Source: Gammaproteobacteria bacterium
Lineage (GTDB): Bacteria; Pseudomonadota; Gammaproteobacteria; Eutrophobiales; Eutrophobiaceae
Assembly (NCBI GenBank): GCA_021773235.1
Contig: JAJFKL010000041.1
Location: 1-64,000 of the forward strand
Direction of reading: 5' to 3'
Length of the DNA stretch: 64,000 bases
The notes below the pieces were generated by a model that was not told the origin of the DNA, did not search any database, and worked only from the letters and a program-made list of their open reading frames with translations. The translations under genes were made by a program, and so were the position numbers. Shown here in pieces: positions 44,916-53,922 of this stretch; within the stretch, counting starts at the first letter, position 1; every line of letters starts with the position of its first letter.

Positions 44916-45150
44916 CACTTTTGATTTCGTGTAAGATGGTATATAAACTTTTTGAAGCATCCAATTTAAACTGAAATATTTTTTCTGAATTCTTTAATAT
45001 GAACTTATGATCTTCAAGCTGTTTTTTATAGACACTACCAATTGACTCTTTTATTCCCGTTTCTATAAATATTTTCAACACTAACCATGTGCTAACTCCT
45101 GTAAACCCTCCCACACCTAAGATAGTCATCACTAAATCTGTGGTTTCCAT
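44890..45150 (-). CDS. Small membrane protein, probably truncated by a repeat
   Basis: The 86-residue product has one N-terminal helix (about residues 5-27) and a charged helical part with YKKQLEDHKFILKNSEKIF and F-K-L-D-A-S-K-S-L-Y. A strong GGGAGG ribosome-binding site precedes the ATG. The last residues, V-K-G-T-D-H-G-L, are encoded by a dispersed repeat rather than by ordinary coding sequence. This suggests that repeat insertion cut off a longer gene. Relatives with this helix pattern are usually longer, to my recollection. Confidence 0.55.
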   Translation of the reverse strand: METTDLVMTILGVGGFTGVSTWLVLKIFIETGIKESIGSVYKKQLEDHKFILKNSEKIFQFKLDASKSLYTILHEIKSVKGTDHGL

Positions 45151-45208
45151 ATTACCTCCCTAATAATTAAGGGGTCTGCCCCCTATTGTCCTATTTATTT
45201 TTCAGCCA

Positions 45209-46120
45209 TTAAATAAATAAAAAATGGTTTCTAATGAAATCTAAGACCTCTAATTCATTATCAGGTAAATTCAATTGACTATCTTTGTATTTACCTATAA
45301 TTCTATTTTTTTCTAACTCTGTTAACCCAAATGCACTGCCTACTATTAATTGTTTATTTTGAGTATCAATATCTCTAAACCGCAACCTTTTCATATTAAT
45401 ATCGTGATAACCAAAACCTAATAGACATATTCTCTCGGCTGCATCTAATAGCGTACGAGCTTTATTCAGCTCAACGCTTTCTTCAATATTTTCATGTATT
45501 ATTTTTATTTGTTTAGCGGCGATATCTAGAATTGCTGCATTTGAATCATTAGAGTATATTTTAGATGTATTTGACTTTGTGTTTTGCCATGGCAGATACC
45601 CCAATTGTCCATGCACATGTATAATATTAATTTTTTTTATTACTTCAACAGTCTCATCATATGTCTTGCCGTAAAAGTTCTGTACTGAATTAAATAAGAA
45701 CTCCTCGAAAGACCTATCGTAGTTAAAAGTAATAATAGAAAGTTTATTTTTAGAAAACTCATCAAATGGCCCATTCATTTTATCAAAAATATATTTGTAC
45801 CAATTATTTTTAGCCCTAAATAGACTATCTTTTTTTTCTAATGGGCAAAGAACATATGCTATTGCTCTCTTCCCAATATCAATATATTCATTTCTATGCT
45901 CTAAAAACTGATCAATTGAGGTTGTCCCTGAATAATTTAATGCATCAGAAAAATCAGAAATTTCTGCAGGCCTTGTCGAATATTGACTCAAATATTGAAA
46001 CAGACTCCCTCTGTTCCTTAAACCTTCAACGATGGTATTCATTAATTTAATTCCAGAGGGAAAATCTAAATGCATACTTGCGCCGGCACCTAAAACTAAT
46101 ACCGTTCTATTCTTAATCAT
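45209..46120 (-). CDS. SIR2-like domain protein (NAD-binding)
   Basis: The 303-residue protein opens with VLVLGAGAS (Gly11 to Ser15), the SIR2-type NAD-binding loop. It also has T-F-N-Y-D-R-S-F-E-E-F in the middle and an HVHGQLG segment with the histidine seen in SIR2-like proteins. There is no CxxC zinc module. SIR2-like proteins without zinc modules often act as NADases in antiphage systems. The gene is next to a NERD protein and a DUF262-HNH protein, which supports a defence role, but that is inference. Confidence 0.8.
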   Translation of the reverse strand: MIKNRTVLVLGAGASMHLDFPSGIKLMNTIVEGLRNRGSLFQYLSQYSTRPAEISDFSDALNYSGTTSIDQFLEHRNEYIDIGKRAIAYVLCPLEKKDSLFRAKNNWYKYIFDKMNGPFDEFSKNKLSIITFNYDRSFEEFLFNSVQNFYGKTYDETVEVIKKINIIHVHGQLGYLPWQNTKSNTSKIYSNDSNAAILDIAAKQIKIIHENIEESVELNKARTLLDAAERICLLGFGYHDINMKRLRFRDIDTQNKQLIVGSAFGLTELEKNRIIGKYKDSQLNLPDNELEVLDFIRNHFLFI

Positions 46121-46158
46121 AATTATAAATTAAAGAACTCTGTTTTTTAACAATGAAC

Positions 46159-46632
46159 TTATAAATCATGTTTTGCTAACTTAATTATTTTTGGAAAGTA
46201 TTCATCAACTAGATCTCTAACTTTGACAGCGTGGCTTCCAAAATGAAATTCAGCTTCCTGACCTTCCATGCCCATTCCATCATCTTCAACTTTATATTTT
46301 TCTGAGTAAATCTTCTTTAAGAACTCATCAATTAATTGACAAAATTCTTCATTAAAAAGAAGTGAGCCTGCTACACGATAGTGCTCAACTTTTCTCATTG
46401 CATCATTTAAATATTCATAAGGCTGGACACCATCAGGGAAGCCAGTAGTGGGAACCATATAAACAGAATTGCTCATCTCTTCACCCCAATATCGGATTTT
46501 CTCAACTGCAGAAATTAAGTCTCTATATGATTCATAACGTTCTTGCCATAAGCGTTGGCGCTTAAATGTAAGCAAGGTTAAGTAGCTGCCTATAATAGCG
46601 GCAATAAGTGCAGTTAAAATTGAAATCAACAT
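46159..46632 (-). CDS. Membrane-anchored hypothetical protein
   Basis: The 157-residue protein has one N-terminal helix (residues 2-22, ending LTLLTF) followed by a helical soluble domain with KRQRLWQERYESYRDLISAVEKIRYW and an acidic C-terminal part. The R-Q-R-L-W-x-E-R-Y-x-S-Y pattern is also found in small membrane partners in defence loci, though I cannot assign a family. It is on the same strand as the SIR2 and DUF262-HNH genes, with short gaps. Confidence 0.6.
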   Translation of the reverse strand: MLISILTALIAAIIGSYLTLLTFKRQRLWQERYESYRDLISAVEKIRYWGEEMSNSVYMVPTTGFPDGVQPYEYLNDAMRKVEHYRVAGSLLFNEEFCQLIDEFLKKIYSEKYKVEDDGMGMEGQEAEFHFGSHAVKVRDLVDEYFPKIIKLAKHDL

Positions 46633-46641
46633 AGTTATTAA

Positions 46642-48192
46642 TTAATTTTTAAATGTCGAGTTACAATAAGGATGCGCCAATTGACCATTATCAACCACAC
46701 CAATACCACCATCTTCTTTCCTTTCAATATGGTCAATTGTAATTGAGTTTTTATGTATAAAACCATTACAGATCTTGCATTTAATTCCATTTTCCAATGC
46801 CTGCTTAATGAAAACCGCAGACTTTGATTCTGTATCAAAATCTTTCCTTTTATAATCAACGCCTTCATTTTCCTCTAACAGGACTATGAAATTAAATTCA
46901 CTAGTTTCTATTGTTCTTCTAAGCGCCCCTTTATAATCTAATCCGTTATTTATGTTATCAATGATAGAAAAAAATAGTCTCGAAACATAAGGCAGACCCT
47001 TTAAAGCTGTTCTGTACTTTCTGTTGATTTGCTGTATTACATAATCATAATTAATAATAAATTTCTCAAATTCTTCTCTTGCTCTAGTAAATTCATTTAA
47101 TTTATTTTTTTTAATTAACTCCAATATAAAATTAGTAATCGCATAAAAAGAAGCTGTTTTATAATTACCTTCTTTTGAATAAAAATATATTATTGGATGT
47201 AACCCTAAAGAAGAAGAGTGCACACTATTTATTCGCCAAGCTACTTTTCTTGTGTTTTTCAAAAAGTTAACCGTGCTTTCTCCTTGTGTATCATCATCTA
47301 AAATATCTTTAAATTTGATAGGGATATTATTTACTTGATTCACGAATTCAAGAATCAATGGTAATGTTTGTGCACTAGATATTTTACCGCCAATAGGAAT
47401 ATCCATTGTTTTAACAGGAGTTGTTAGTTGTGGAGAAAATAATATGGTATTTATTTCTTCAGCAAGATTCTGGATTGTGCCTTGATTTTCAGCGCTAAAG
47501 TTTGACCAGTACTTATGTCCTTTTCCTGCTCTAATTATTGCTCGTGCTGATATGCAGTTTGGTTTTTTTCTTGATTCTAGTAATTTAAGTTCCGTTGGAT
47601 CTATTTTTGATGCTTTTTGATTTATTTTAAAAAATGAATTTTCTGCTTTTATAGCATCGCCTGGAACCCATTGGACCTGTATGGCATTCACACCGATATT
47701 GTTAGCTCTATTGATATGTTCTATCAATGATTCATTTTCGCTTGAAGCGTTACTTACTTCTGCATACGAGCCTATTTTCTTTTCAATTAGCTTTCTTGTG
47801 TTTTTTGCAATATCAATTTGATCATCTGGGATATTATCTTCATAAAATACTCTAGAAGTATCTCCATCTCCATAATCATCATATATCCATGAGATTAATG
47901 CGCTCAATCTATGCGCTCCATCGATAACAAAAATTAAACCACTTTCGCTACGCCATAGAATAATCGATGGAATTAAATCTCCTTCAATAAAGCTATCAAC
48001 AAACTCATGTATTTTTTTTGCATCCCATTCATTTGTCTCTCTTTGAAAGTCTGGTTTTCTCAGCAATTGATAAAAGAAGTTATTTGATAAGTCAGTAATA
48101 GATAGGCTAGCAATTTGAGCGGCTGTCGTTTTATTTCCAGATATTTCAAAATCCTCTCTTGGGATTAAGGCATCAAGATTAATTTTTGGCAC
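46642..48192 (-). CDS. DUF262 domain protein with C-terminal HNH motif
   Basis: The 516-residue protein begins with the DUF262 pattern: KPDFQRETNEWDAKKI at about residues 47-62, then FVIDGAHRLSALISW at about 88-102, a form of the D-G-x-x-R motif. The last 45 residues form an HNH-type module: CKICNGFI, then ITIDHIERKEDGG and LAHPYCNS, with four metal-binding cysteine/histidine residues. DUF262 proteins include the GmrSD restriction enzymes, which attack modified phage DNA. This enzyme probably also cuts foreign DNA, but the target is unknown. Confidence 0.85.
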   Translation of the reverse strand: MPKINLDALIPREDFEISGNKTTAAQIASLSITDLSNNFFYQLLRKPDFQRETNEWDAKKIHEFVDSFIEGDLIPSIILWRSESGLIFVIDGAHRLSALISWIYDDYGDGDTSRVFYEDNIPDDQIDIAKNTRKLIEKKIGSYAEVSNASSENESLIEHINRANNIGVNAIQVQWVPGDAIKAENSFFKINQKASKIDPTELKLLESRKKPNCISARAIIRAGKGHKYWSNFSAENQGTIQNLAEEINTILFSPQLTTPVKTMDIPIGGKISSAQTLPLILEFVNQVNNIPIKFKDILDDDTQGESTVNFLKNTRKVAWRINSVHSSSLGLHPIIYFYSKEGNYKTASFYAITNFILELIKKNKLNEFTRAREEFEKFIINYDYVIQQINRKYRTALKGLPYVSRLFFSIIDNINNGLDYKGALRRTIETSEFNFIVLLEENEGVDYKRKDFDTESKSAVFIKQALENGIKCKICNGFIHKNSITIDHIERKEDGGIGVVDNGQLAHPYCNSTFKN

Positions 48193-48250
48193 GGTTAGAT
48201 TCCCTTCTTGTTATATCTTAAGTTCTGAAATCCTACTCCTTCTAAAAAGA

Positions 48251-48418
48251 ATGACCAAGTACAACCTAACCAATAGGCAGAACTATTTTGTTAGTACAAG
48301 TCGGAATGCCTTTGAAGAATCGGAGTTTACTCTAGTAAATGAGTATTCTGAAAATGTGCGACAACACTTACAGGTTTTTGCCCCTGCACCAATAACAGGC
48401 GCTTTAGGCGAAACCTGA
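48251..48418 (+). CDS. Small hypothetical protein, 55 residues
   Basis: An ATG-to-TGA frame of 56 codons on the plus strand, between minus-strand genes. The product starts MTKYNLTNRQNYF, has ESEFTLVNEYSENVRQHLQVF and ends with a PAPITGALGET tail. It has no membrane segment and balanced composition, which favours a real gene over chance. A weak AAAAAGA precedes the ATG. No family recognised; it may instead be a remnant. Confidence 0.35.
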   Translation: MTKYNLTNRQNYFVSTSRNAFEESEFTLVNEYSENVRQHLQVFAPAPITGALGET

Positions 48419-48423
48419 ATATT

Positions 48424-48462
48424 CACCACACCCCTCCCAAAGGGGTACCGAGGTCCATGGTG
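48424..48462. repeat. Palindromic repeat, copy 3 (diverged)
   Basis: Reads CACCACACCCCTCCCAAAGG then GGTACCGAGGTCCATGGTG. It keeps GGTACCGAGGTCCATG, and the inverted ends are changed to CACCA/TGGTG in a compensatory way. Confidence 0.8.
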
Positions 48463-48487
48463 GTCATGGCGAAAAATAAACTGTCTG

Positions 48488-48614
48488 GATAGGACGGAGA
48501 TAGTTTTCGCTAAGACAAGGCGCGAGCCGATGAGGACACGGAATTTATATGTAATAAATGAGTACCGCAGACGGCGAAGCAACGCCGTCATAGCGGAAAA
48601 TAGCCCGTCCTATC
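48488..48614. repeat. 127-bp element with 10-bp terminal inverted repeats
   Basis: GATAGGACGG at 48488-48497 and CCGTCCTATC at 48605-48614 are exact inverted repeats. Inside are GACGGCG-AAGCAA-CGCCGTC at about 48571-48590 and the string TTTTCGCTAAGACAAGGCG. The right end covers the stop codon (48610-48612) of the aminotransferase gene. No transposase is encoded. It looks like a miniature element. Confidence 0.7.
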
Positions 48615-49980
48615 GGCCGTATGCGTCAACACCCGGCAATGGTCTGTGATACTTAACAACTTCTCTATATGTTTTAGTCGCAGCTGCAATACCTTTTTCA
48701 ACGTCTACCGGTATTCCCGCTTCTTCACATGCCATCAAGAAAGCAATAGAAGCAGCCATTGCGTGTTGTGGTTGTATACCGCCAGTCGCACAGAGACGCC
48801 AGCCCAGATTTGGCTCTCCTGGAATAGCGGCCGCTTCTACGCCGTGCTTTGAAAACATGATGTTAAGTACTTCCGTGATTTTTTTCACACCAAAACCTTC
48901 TGGTGATTTAACTGCCGTCACCGCATTTGATCGAAGATGTTCTTCTTTTGCGACCAATTCAAAGCCTGCGGCCAGTACGGCTGCACGGTAGACTTCAGAA
49001 CAATCTTTATGACGCTCGCATACGCGATCAATACCTTCGATGGCTAAAGTATCCAATGCCACAGCGAATTGAGCATAATTTCCTGGCGTTTCAATATGCA
49101 AGCCCATACTGTCCATCGCATCAATCATCTTGGTAAGGTGGAGGTAGTGTTGGCCTTTTTTAATGCCTGCATCTGCAAGCGCTTTGTCGGCTTCATATGC
49201 TTTCTCTACCGCTTTAGGGCTGAGCGAAAGCATGCCGATACCGGGTGTACCCATGATTCCTTTTTGGCTACAGCCCATGAGCATGTCGATGCCCATTTCA
49301 GTCATATTGGCTGGCATACTGCCAATGGCAGAAATACCGTCAATAACGACTAACGCAGGGTGCTTTAGTTCATCCAATAGGGCTCGTATTTTCTTAGGGT
49401 CAGTCGTCACGCCTGTACCGGTTTCGTTTAGCGGCGCCATAACTAACTGAACCTTATGTTCTGTGTCTTTTTCCAGGACTTCTCTACACTTGTCATAAGC
49501 TAGATCTTCACCAAGCTCACTTTTCAGACGTACTACATTCCTACCCAGGTTTTCAACGCAGTTACCCATTGCCGTACTGAACGCACCGATCTCCATAGTG
49601 ATAACGGCTGGTGTATCGGAATCGGCTTCGCTAGGGAAACGACATGAGCCTGCAGCCGCTTCTGTACCAGTGGTGCCTGAGCCGGTGAAGAACAATGCTC
49701 TACCACCTTCTTGCATACCGACCATCTTGGCGTACTCTGCGCGCACCGTTGTAAAAAATCGCGCGACGTCTGGACCACGCATACCGCGTGTCTGGGTTGA
49801 TGAAAATTGATCCACCAGCTCAGAGCCCCAAGCAGGGCCCGGTGTCACGTTTATGATCTTGTTATGTGGAGACCAAACAGGATCTTTACCATCAAGAAAT
49901 GTGTTTTCATTTGGTCCAACTTGATCCGTTTCGATAAGACGTCTAAGTCCGGAAAGTGGAGAGATTAATTCATTTGTCAT
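48610..49980 (-). CDS. Class V aminotransferase, second paralogue in the serine-cycle operon
   Basis: I start at ATG 49980 (MTNELISP); the frame extends back into ppc but without conserved sequence. The 456-residue product has class V features: INVTPGPAWGSEL, a FFTGSGTTGTEA turn that binds the PLP phosphate, Asp214 in VVIDGISAIGS and Lys240 in GCSQKG. It lies downstream of ppc on the same strand, consistent with the glyoxylate amination step. It differs clearly from the paralogue at 42605 and from the canonical enzyme whose remnant lies at 57370. Substrates are inferred from context. Confidence 0.85.
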   Translation of the reverse strand: MTNELISPLSGLRRLIETDQVGPNENTFLDGKDPVWSPHNKIINVTPGPAWGSELVDQFSSTQTRGMRGPDVARFFTTVRAEYAKMVGMQEGGRALFFTGSGTTGTEAAAGSCRFPSEADSDTPAVITMEIGAFSTAMGNCVENLGRNVVRLKSELGEDLAYDKCREVLEKDTEHKVQLVMAPLNETGTGVTTDPKKIRALLDELKHPALVVIDGISAIGSMPANMTEMGIDMLMGCSQKGIMGTPGIGMLSLSPKAVEKAYEADKALADAGIKKGQHYLHLTKMIDAMDSMGLHIETPGNYAQFAVALDTLAIEGIDRVCERHKDCSEVYRAAVLAAGFELVAKEEHLRSNAVTAVKSPEGFGVKKITEVLNIMFSKHGVEAAAIPGEPNLGWRLCATGGIQPQHAMAASIAFLMACEEAGIPVDVEKGIAAATKTYREVVKYHRPLPGVDAYGR

Positions 49981-50021
49981 TTTGAAGTACCCATAATTAT
50001 TTATAAATTCGTTTCTGGTGA

Positions 50022-52769
50022 TTAACCCGTCCAGCCGAGACCGGCGGATATGCAATTTATTGATAACAACAACGGCACCAGGCCTTCCAACACATCATCA
50101 CCCTCTTCCCGACTACGGAATTCCTTCACCAGCTGCACTTGTTCCATGCCCGCTTGATAAAGGACAGGGGAACGGCGATTGAGTTTACGGCTGAATTTTT
50201 TGAAGCGTTCGCAGAGTTGTTCTTCGCCGGTGATCTTCAGCACCATTTCGACGGATAGCTTGTATTCCTCGACGACCATATTGAATACGGTGTCGCGGAG
50301 TTTTTCGTTTTCGACGAGTTTGGAATAGGACTCGGAAACATCTAAATCGACCAGTGCTAGCGTCTTTTCAGCCTCATTAAGTATCAAGCGAAACAAGCGT
50401 GTGTCGTTGAACATGCTCTTCAGTAGCGCTTCGCCTTCGGCACCACGTTCATCGATAAATGATTTCAATGCGGTACCGACACCATACCAACCGGGTACGA
50501 GGTGTCGGTTTTGTGTCCAGGCAAAGACCCACGGTATTGCGCGTAGATCGCTTAATGATTTCGCGCCAAAGCGTCTGGCGGGTCGCGAACCGATATTCAT
50601 CTTTGCCAGTTCTTCTACGGGACTTGCCGCGCTGTAATAATCGATCAGGTCGTCTGTCTCGGCCAATTCGCGATATTTATTAAAGGCGAGTTCGGACAGG
50701 CTTTCCATCGCCACATCAAACTCTGGCGTTGGTTTTAATTCTTCTTCGTCTAATGACTTTATGGTGTGTTCAAACACACTCGCGGCCAACAGTTCCATCT
50801 GGTACTGCGCAGTACCCTCATTGGCATACTTAGATGAGACCACTTCACCCTGTTCGGTGATACGCATTTGTCCGTGAATTGATCCTGCAGGTTGAGCAGC
50901 GATGGCATGTCCGGTGGGTGCGCCACCACGACTGACCGATCCGCCTCTACCGTGAAAGAAGGAGATTGGAATACCTGCTTCCTCCCCTGTTTTGGTTAGA
51001 TTGGCCTGCGCCTTGGTCAATTCCCAGTTTGCAGTGAGGTAGCCACCGTCTTTATTGGAATCGGAATAACCGATCATGACTTCTTGTACACCGGTGAGAT
51101 GTTTGATGGATTGTTTGATGATCGGAATCGTAAATAACTCGGTCATCATCTCGGGGCCGCGTTGTAGATCATCAATCGTTTCAAACAAGGGGACGATGGG
51201 TAAGGAACAGTAAGCTTCGCCATCCTTCTCTTCAAACAAGCCGGCCATCTTTGCCAGTAAATAGATACCCAGCACATCACTGACCGACTGCGTCATCGAT
51301 AAGATGAAATGACCGAAGGCCTCGCGATCCATTTTTTTCATCATCTTTGCAGACATTTGGAACAAGCCGAGTGTCGATGCGGAGGCTTCGTCCAGATTAG
51401 AAAACTGCGGTAGATTTTCGCCTAAGGGTTTATTAATCTCTTCCAGCAACAAGGCCTTCCATTCGTCACTATCCAAACTAGGTGGTTCTGCATCATGCCC
51501 GTGCATGGCTTTATAAATAGCAATCAGCGTATTGTTTGTTGTTGTTGAATTCTCGCGCAGATCAAGTCGCGCACTGCGAAAGCGAAACGCTTCGGCTTCT
51601 TGTAATAGTGGAATGACATGCGTGCGGGAGAGCTGTCGGCAATCGGCTTCGCGTAAGCCAGACATGAGTTGTTTGATGTGTGTGATGAATTCATCAGCAT
51701 CGACATAGCGGATACCACTATAGTGTCCTGCTTCATCGCTCTCTAAAGTACCGCGTAGCTTAATCAGCATGCAGGTTAGGAATTGACGGAACACTTCGCC
51801 CGGGTTTCTCTCCGAGACATGTTCCAGTTCGTCGATACCTTTTAGTATCGCTTGCAGATCGTCTTCAAAGGATTTTGCCAAGTTGATATTGGTACTGGAC
51901 ATACTCAGGTGTTCGACCAAGTCTTCTAGTCGCTCAATATAATGTACCAACACCATCTGCCGATGCTTTAATAGTGTCTCTTTAGTCACATCGTTAGTAA
52001 CAAAAGGATTACCATCGCGATCACCACCGATCCATGAACCAAACTGGAAGAAGGGTTGCAGGGTAAAATCAGTGTCGGGGTAGCTTTGCTTTAACGCCCA
52101 TTTTAATTTTTCATGTGTCTCGGGGACACGTTCATATAATGATTGCTCGAAGAAATGTAATCCCCACACCACTTCTTGCGGTACTGATGGTTTTTCCAGA
52201 CGTAGTTCGCCGGTTAACCAGAGCAGGTCGATCTCGTTACGCAAACCATCAATAAATTTTTGACGCTCGCGCTCTGTCCAACGTTCACCTTCCAGTCGAT
52301 AGAGCAAGACATAGATACGACGGTGTATCTCTAATACCGTGACGCGCTTGGCTTCAGTAGGGTGCGCGGTTAATGTCGGACGTATATGCGCAACATCTAA
52401 TAGTTTTTGAACCTCTTCGGCACTGACGCCTGATTCACTGGCTTGTTTAAAGACATTGGCAAAGGTACCCGGTACATTTTCTAATCCATTTTCTTTTTCC
52501 GCCATACGTCGACGACGCATACCGGTATTTTCTTCCGCGACATTGAGTAACTGAAACCAGATACCCCAAGCCTGTAGGATACCCAATAATATATCTTTAT
52601 TACCCGGCGGGATCGCCAACTCGCCACGGACATAGGGCAGTATCTCGCTATGGCGCTGTTCAATAACTTGAATGAGTTGATCGGTCAGAATGCCAACCAC
52701 TTCTTTAGCGTAACTCGCTGAAGCGGCATCGAGAGTACGTTCGTTAGATTCGACTTGTGCTGGTGTCAT
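50022..52769 (-). CDS. ppc: Phosphoenolpyruvate carboxylase
   Basis: The 915-residue protein is a full-length PEP carboxylase. Visible motifs are TAHPTEAKR with the catalytic His136, GYSDSNKDGG, FHGRGGSVSRGG with the glycine-rich PEP loop, and the final TG. It carboxylates PEP to oxaloacetate, the carbon-fixing step of the serine cycle. It is transcribed with hprA upstream and the second aminotransferase downstream. The intergenic hairpin at 52832 may modulate its expression. Confidence 0.97.
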   Translation of the reverse strand: MTPAQVESNERTLDAASASYAKEVVGILTDQLIQVIEQRHSEILPYVRGELAIPPGNKDILLGILQAWGIWFQLLNVAEENTGMRRRRMAEKENGLENVPGTFANVFKQASESGVSAEEVQKLLDVAHIRPTLTAHPTEAKRVTVLEIHRRIYVLLYRLEGERWTERERQKFIDGLRNEIDLLWLTGELRLEKPSVPQEVVWGLHFFEQSLYERVPETHEKLKWALKQSYPDTDFTLQPFFQFGSWIGGDRDGNPFVTNDVTKETLLKHRQMVLVHYIERLEDLVEHLSMSSTNINLAKSFEDDLQAILKGIDELEHVSERNPGEVFRQFLTCMLIKLRGTLESDEAGHYSGIRYVDADEFITHIKQLMSGLREADCRQLSRTHVIPLLQEAEAFRFRSARLDLRENSTTTNNTLIAIYKAMHGHDAEPPSLDSDEWKALLLEEINKPLGENLPQFSNLDEASASTLGLFQMSAKMMKKMDREAFGHFILSMTQSVSDVLGIYLLAKMAGLFEEKDGEAYCSLPIVPLFETIDDLQRGPEMMTELFTIPIIKQSIKHLTGVQEVMIGYSDSNKDGGYLTANWELTKAQANLTKTGEEAGIPISFFHGRGGSVSRGGAPTGHAIAAQPAGSIHGQMRITEQGEVVSSKYANEGTAQYQMELLAASVFEHTIKSLDEEELKPTPEFDVAMESLSELAFNKYRELAETDDLIDYYSAASPVEELAKMNIGSRPARRFGAKSLSDLRAIPWVFAWTQNRHLVPGWYGVGTALKSFIDERGAEGEALLKSMFNDTRLFRLILNEAEKTLALVDLDVSESYSKLVENEKLRDTVFNMVVEEYKLSVEMVLKITGEEQLCERFKKFSRKLNRRSPVLYQAGMEQVQLVKEFRSREEGDDVLEGLVPLLLSINCISAGLGWTG

Positions 52770-52831
52770 AAAAACTACCTACAATTTAATAGTGGTATTT
52801 CTTAATACTATGTTATTAAAAATAGCGCTGT

Positions 52832-52866
52832 AGCTCCGTGTAAGAGGGGCCCAAACACGGAGCTAG
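52832..52866 (-). terminator. Hairpin between hprA and ppc
   Basis: TAGCTCCGTGT and ACACGGAGCTA pair perfectly over 11 bases around a GC-rich loop, and on the minus strand a short T run follows about eight bases later. It may be a partial terminator or stability hairpin between hprA and ppc. Confidence 0.65.
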
Positions 52867-52890
52867 CAACGCTATTACAAAAAGACCTTG

Positions 52891-53865
52891 CTAGGCGACG
52901 CGGTCGCCCGGTTCATCACCATCGAAAAATGCCTTTACATTGGCGAGTGAGCGTAAGCCCATAGCAACGCGGGTTTCTGTTGTTGCGCTACCCAAGTGCG
53001 GCAGCAGAACGACATTTTCCATCGACAATAAGTCTTCGGTCACCGTCGGTTCTTTGGCGAACACATCCAAACCAGCACCTGCAATAACACCATCCTTTAA
53101 TGCTTGTACCAATGCAGGCTCATCAACCACATCACCGCGTGCGGTGTTGATCAAGAACGCTGAATTTTTCATCATGCCTAAACGTTCGGCATTCATCAGG
53201 TTGGTATTCGCACCACCACCCGGACAATGCAAGGTGACAAAGTCTGCGCCTTTAAGGACGTCTTCAACGGTGTCCAATTGTGTCGCACTGAATTTTTTAA
53301 TCACCTCATCCTTTGGCGGATACGGATCATAAAAGCTGATTTCCATGCCAAACCCAAAGTGTGCTTTTTGGGCTACTGCCTGCGCAATACGACCAAAACC
53401 AATAAAGCCGAGTTTCTTACCAGTCACCTTGGTTGCCAACATATGCGTTGGACACCAACCATCCCACTTCTTGTCGCGTACCAAACGTTCGCCTTCGCCG
53501 ACGCGACGCGAGACCGTCAACAACAAGCTCATGGCAATATCGGCTGTACAATCGGTCAAGACTTCAGGCGTGTTTGTAACAACAACACCTGCCGCTTTCG
53601 CGGCGTCGGTATCGATGTTATTAAAACCGACACCAAAGTTTGAAACGATCTTGCACTTGCGTCCATCGACAGCAAAGATATCTGAATTGATTTGAAAATC
53701 AGAAACTGTTGGGCAAATCGCATCTGCAGTTTGCATTGCAGCTTTAAGCTCATCGACTGACATCTTGTGGTCGTCTTCGTTCAAGACAACATCAAACAGT
53801 TCTTGTGCTTTAGCCTCTGCTTCTGCAGGCCACTTGCGGGTTAATATTACCTTTGGTTTACTCAC
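52891..53865 (-). CDS. hprA: D-2-hydroxyacid dehydrogenase (hydroxypyruvate/glyoxylate reductase)
   Basis: The 324-residue protein has the family layout: an NAD-binding GFGRIAQAVAQ, an NTARGDVVDEPAL segment carrying the catalytic arginine, and a LLPHLGSATTETR segment with the catalytic histidine. It should reduce hydroxypyruvate to glycerate with NAD(P)H, the next serine-cycle step after the aminotransferase. It lies between mtkB and ppc on the same strand, in a canonical serine-cycle context. The enzyme may also use glyoxylate. Confidence 0.92.
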   Translation of the reverse strand: MSKPKVILTRKWPAEAEAKAQELFDVVLNEDDHKMSVDELKAAMQTADAICPTVSDFQINSDIFAVDGRKCKIVSNFGVGFNNIDTDAAKAAGVVVTNTPEVLTDCTADIAMSLLLTVSRRVGEGERLVRDKKWDGWCPTHMLATKVTGKKLGFIGFGRIAQAVAQKAHFGFGMEISFYDPYPPKDEVIKKFSATQLDTVEDVLKGADFVTLHCPGGGANTNLMNAERLGMMKNSAFLINTARGDVVDEPALVQALKDGVIAGAGLDVFAKEPTVTEDLLSMENVVLLPHLGSATTETRVAMGLRSLANVKAFFDGDEPGDRVA

Positions 53866-53901
53866 TTATAGTCTCCCATAAATATAATTTAATAGTAGAT
53901 G

Positions 53902-53917
53902 ACCGCCATGGATGGCG
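53902..53917. repeat. Hairpin CCGCCAT-GG-ATGGCGG
   Basis: A perfect seven-base-pair hairpin just upstream of hprA. It belongs to the small group of ATGGAT-centred hairpins seen also at 14170 and 21751. Confidence 0.6.
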
Positions 53918-53922
53918 GAAAT

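Noticed and set aside
48283-48591. 102-codon minus-strand frame
   Set aside because: It runs through the palindromic repeat and the 127-bp element, so its length comes from repeat sequence, not from a protein.
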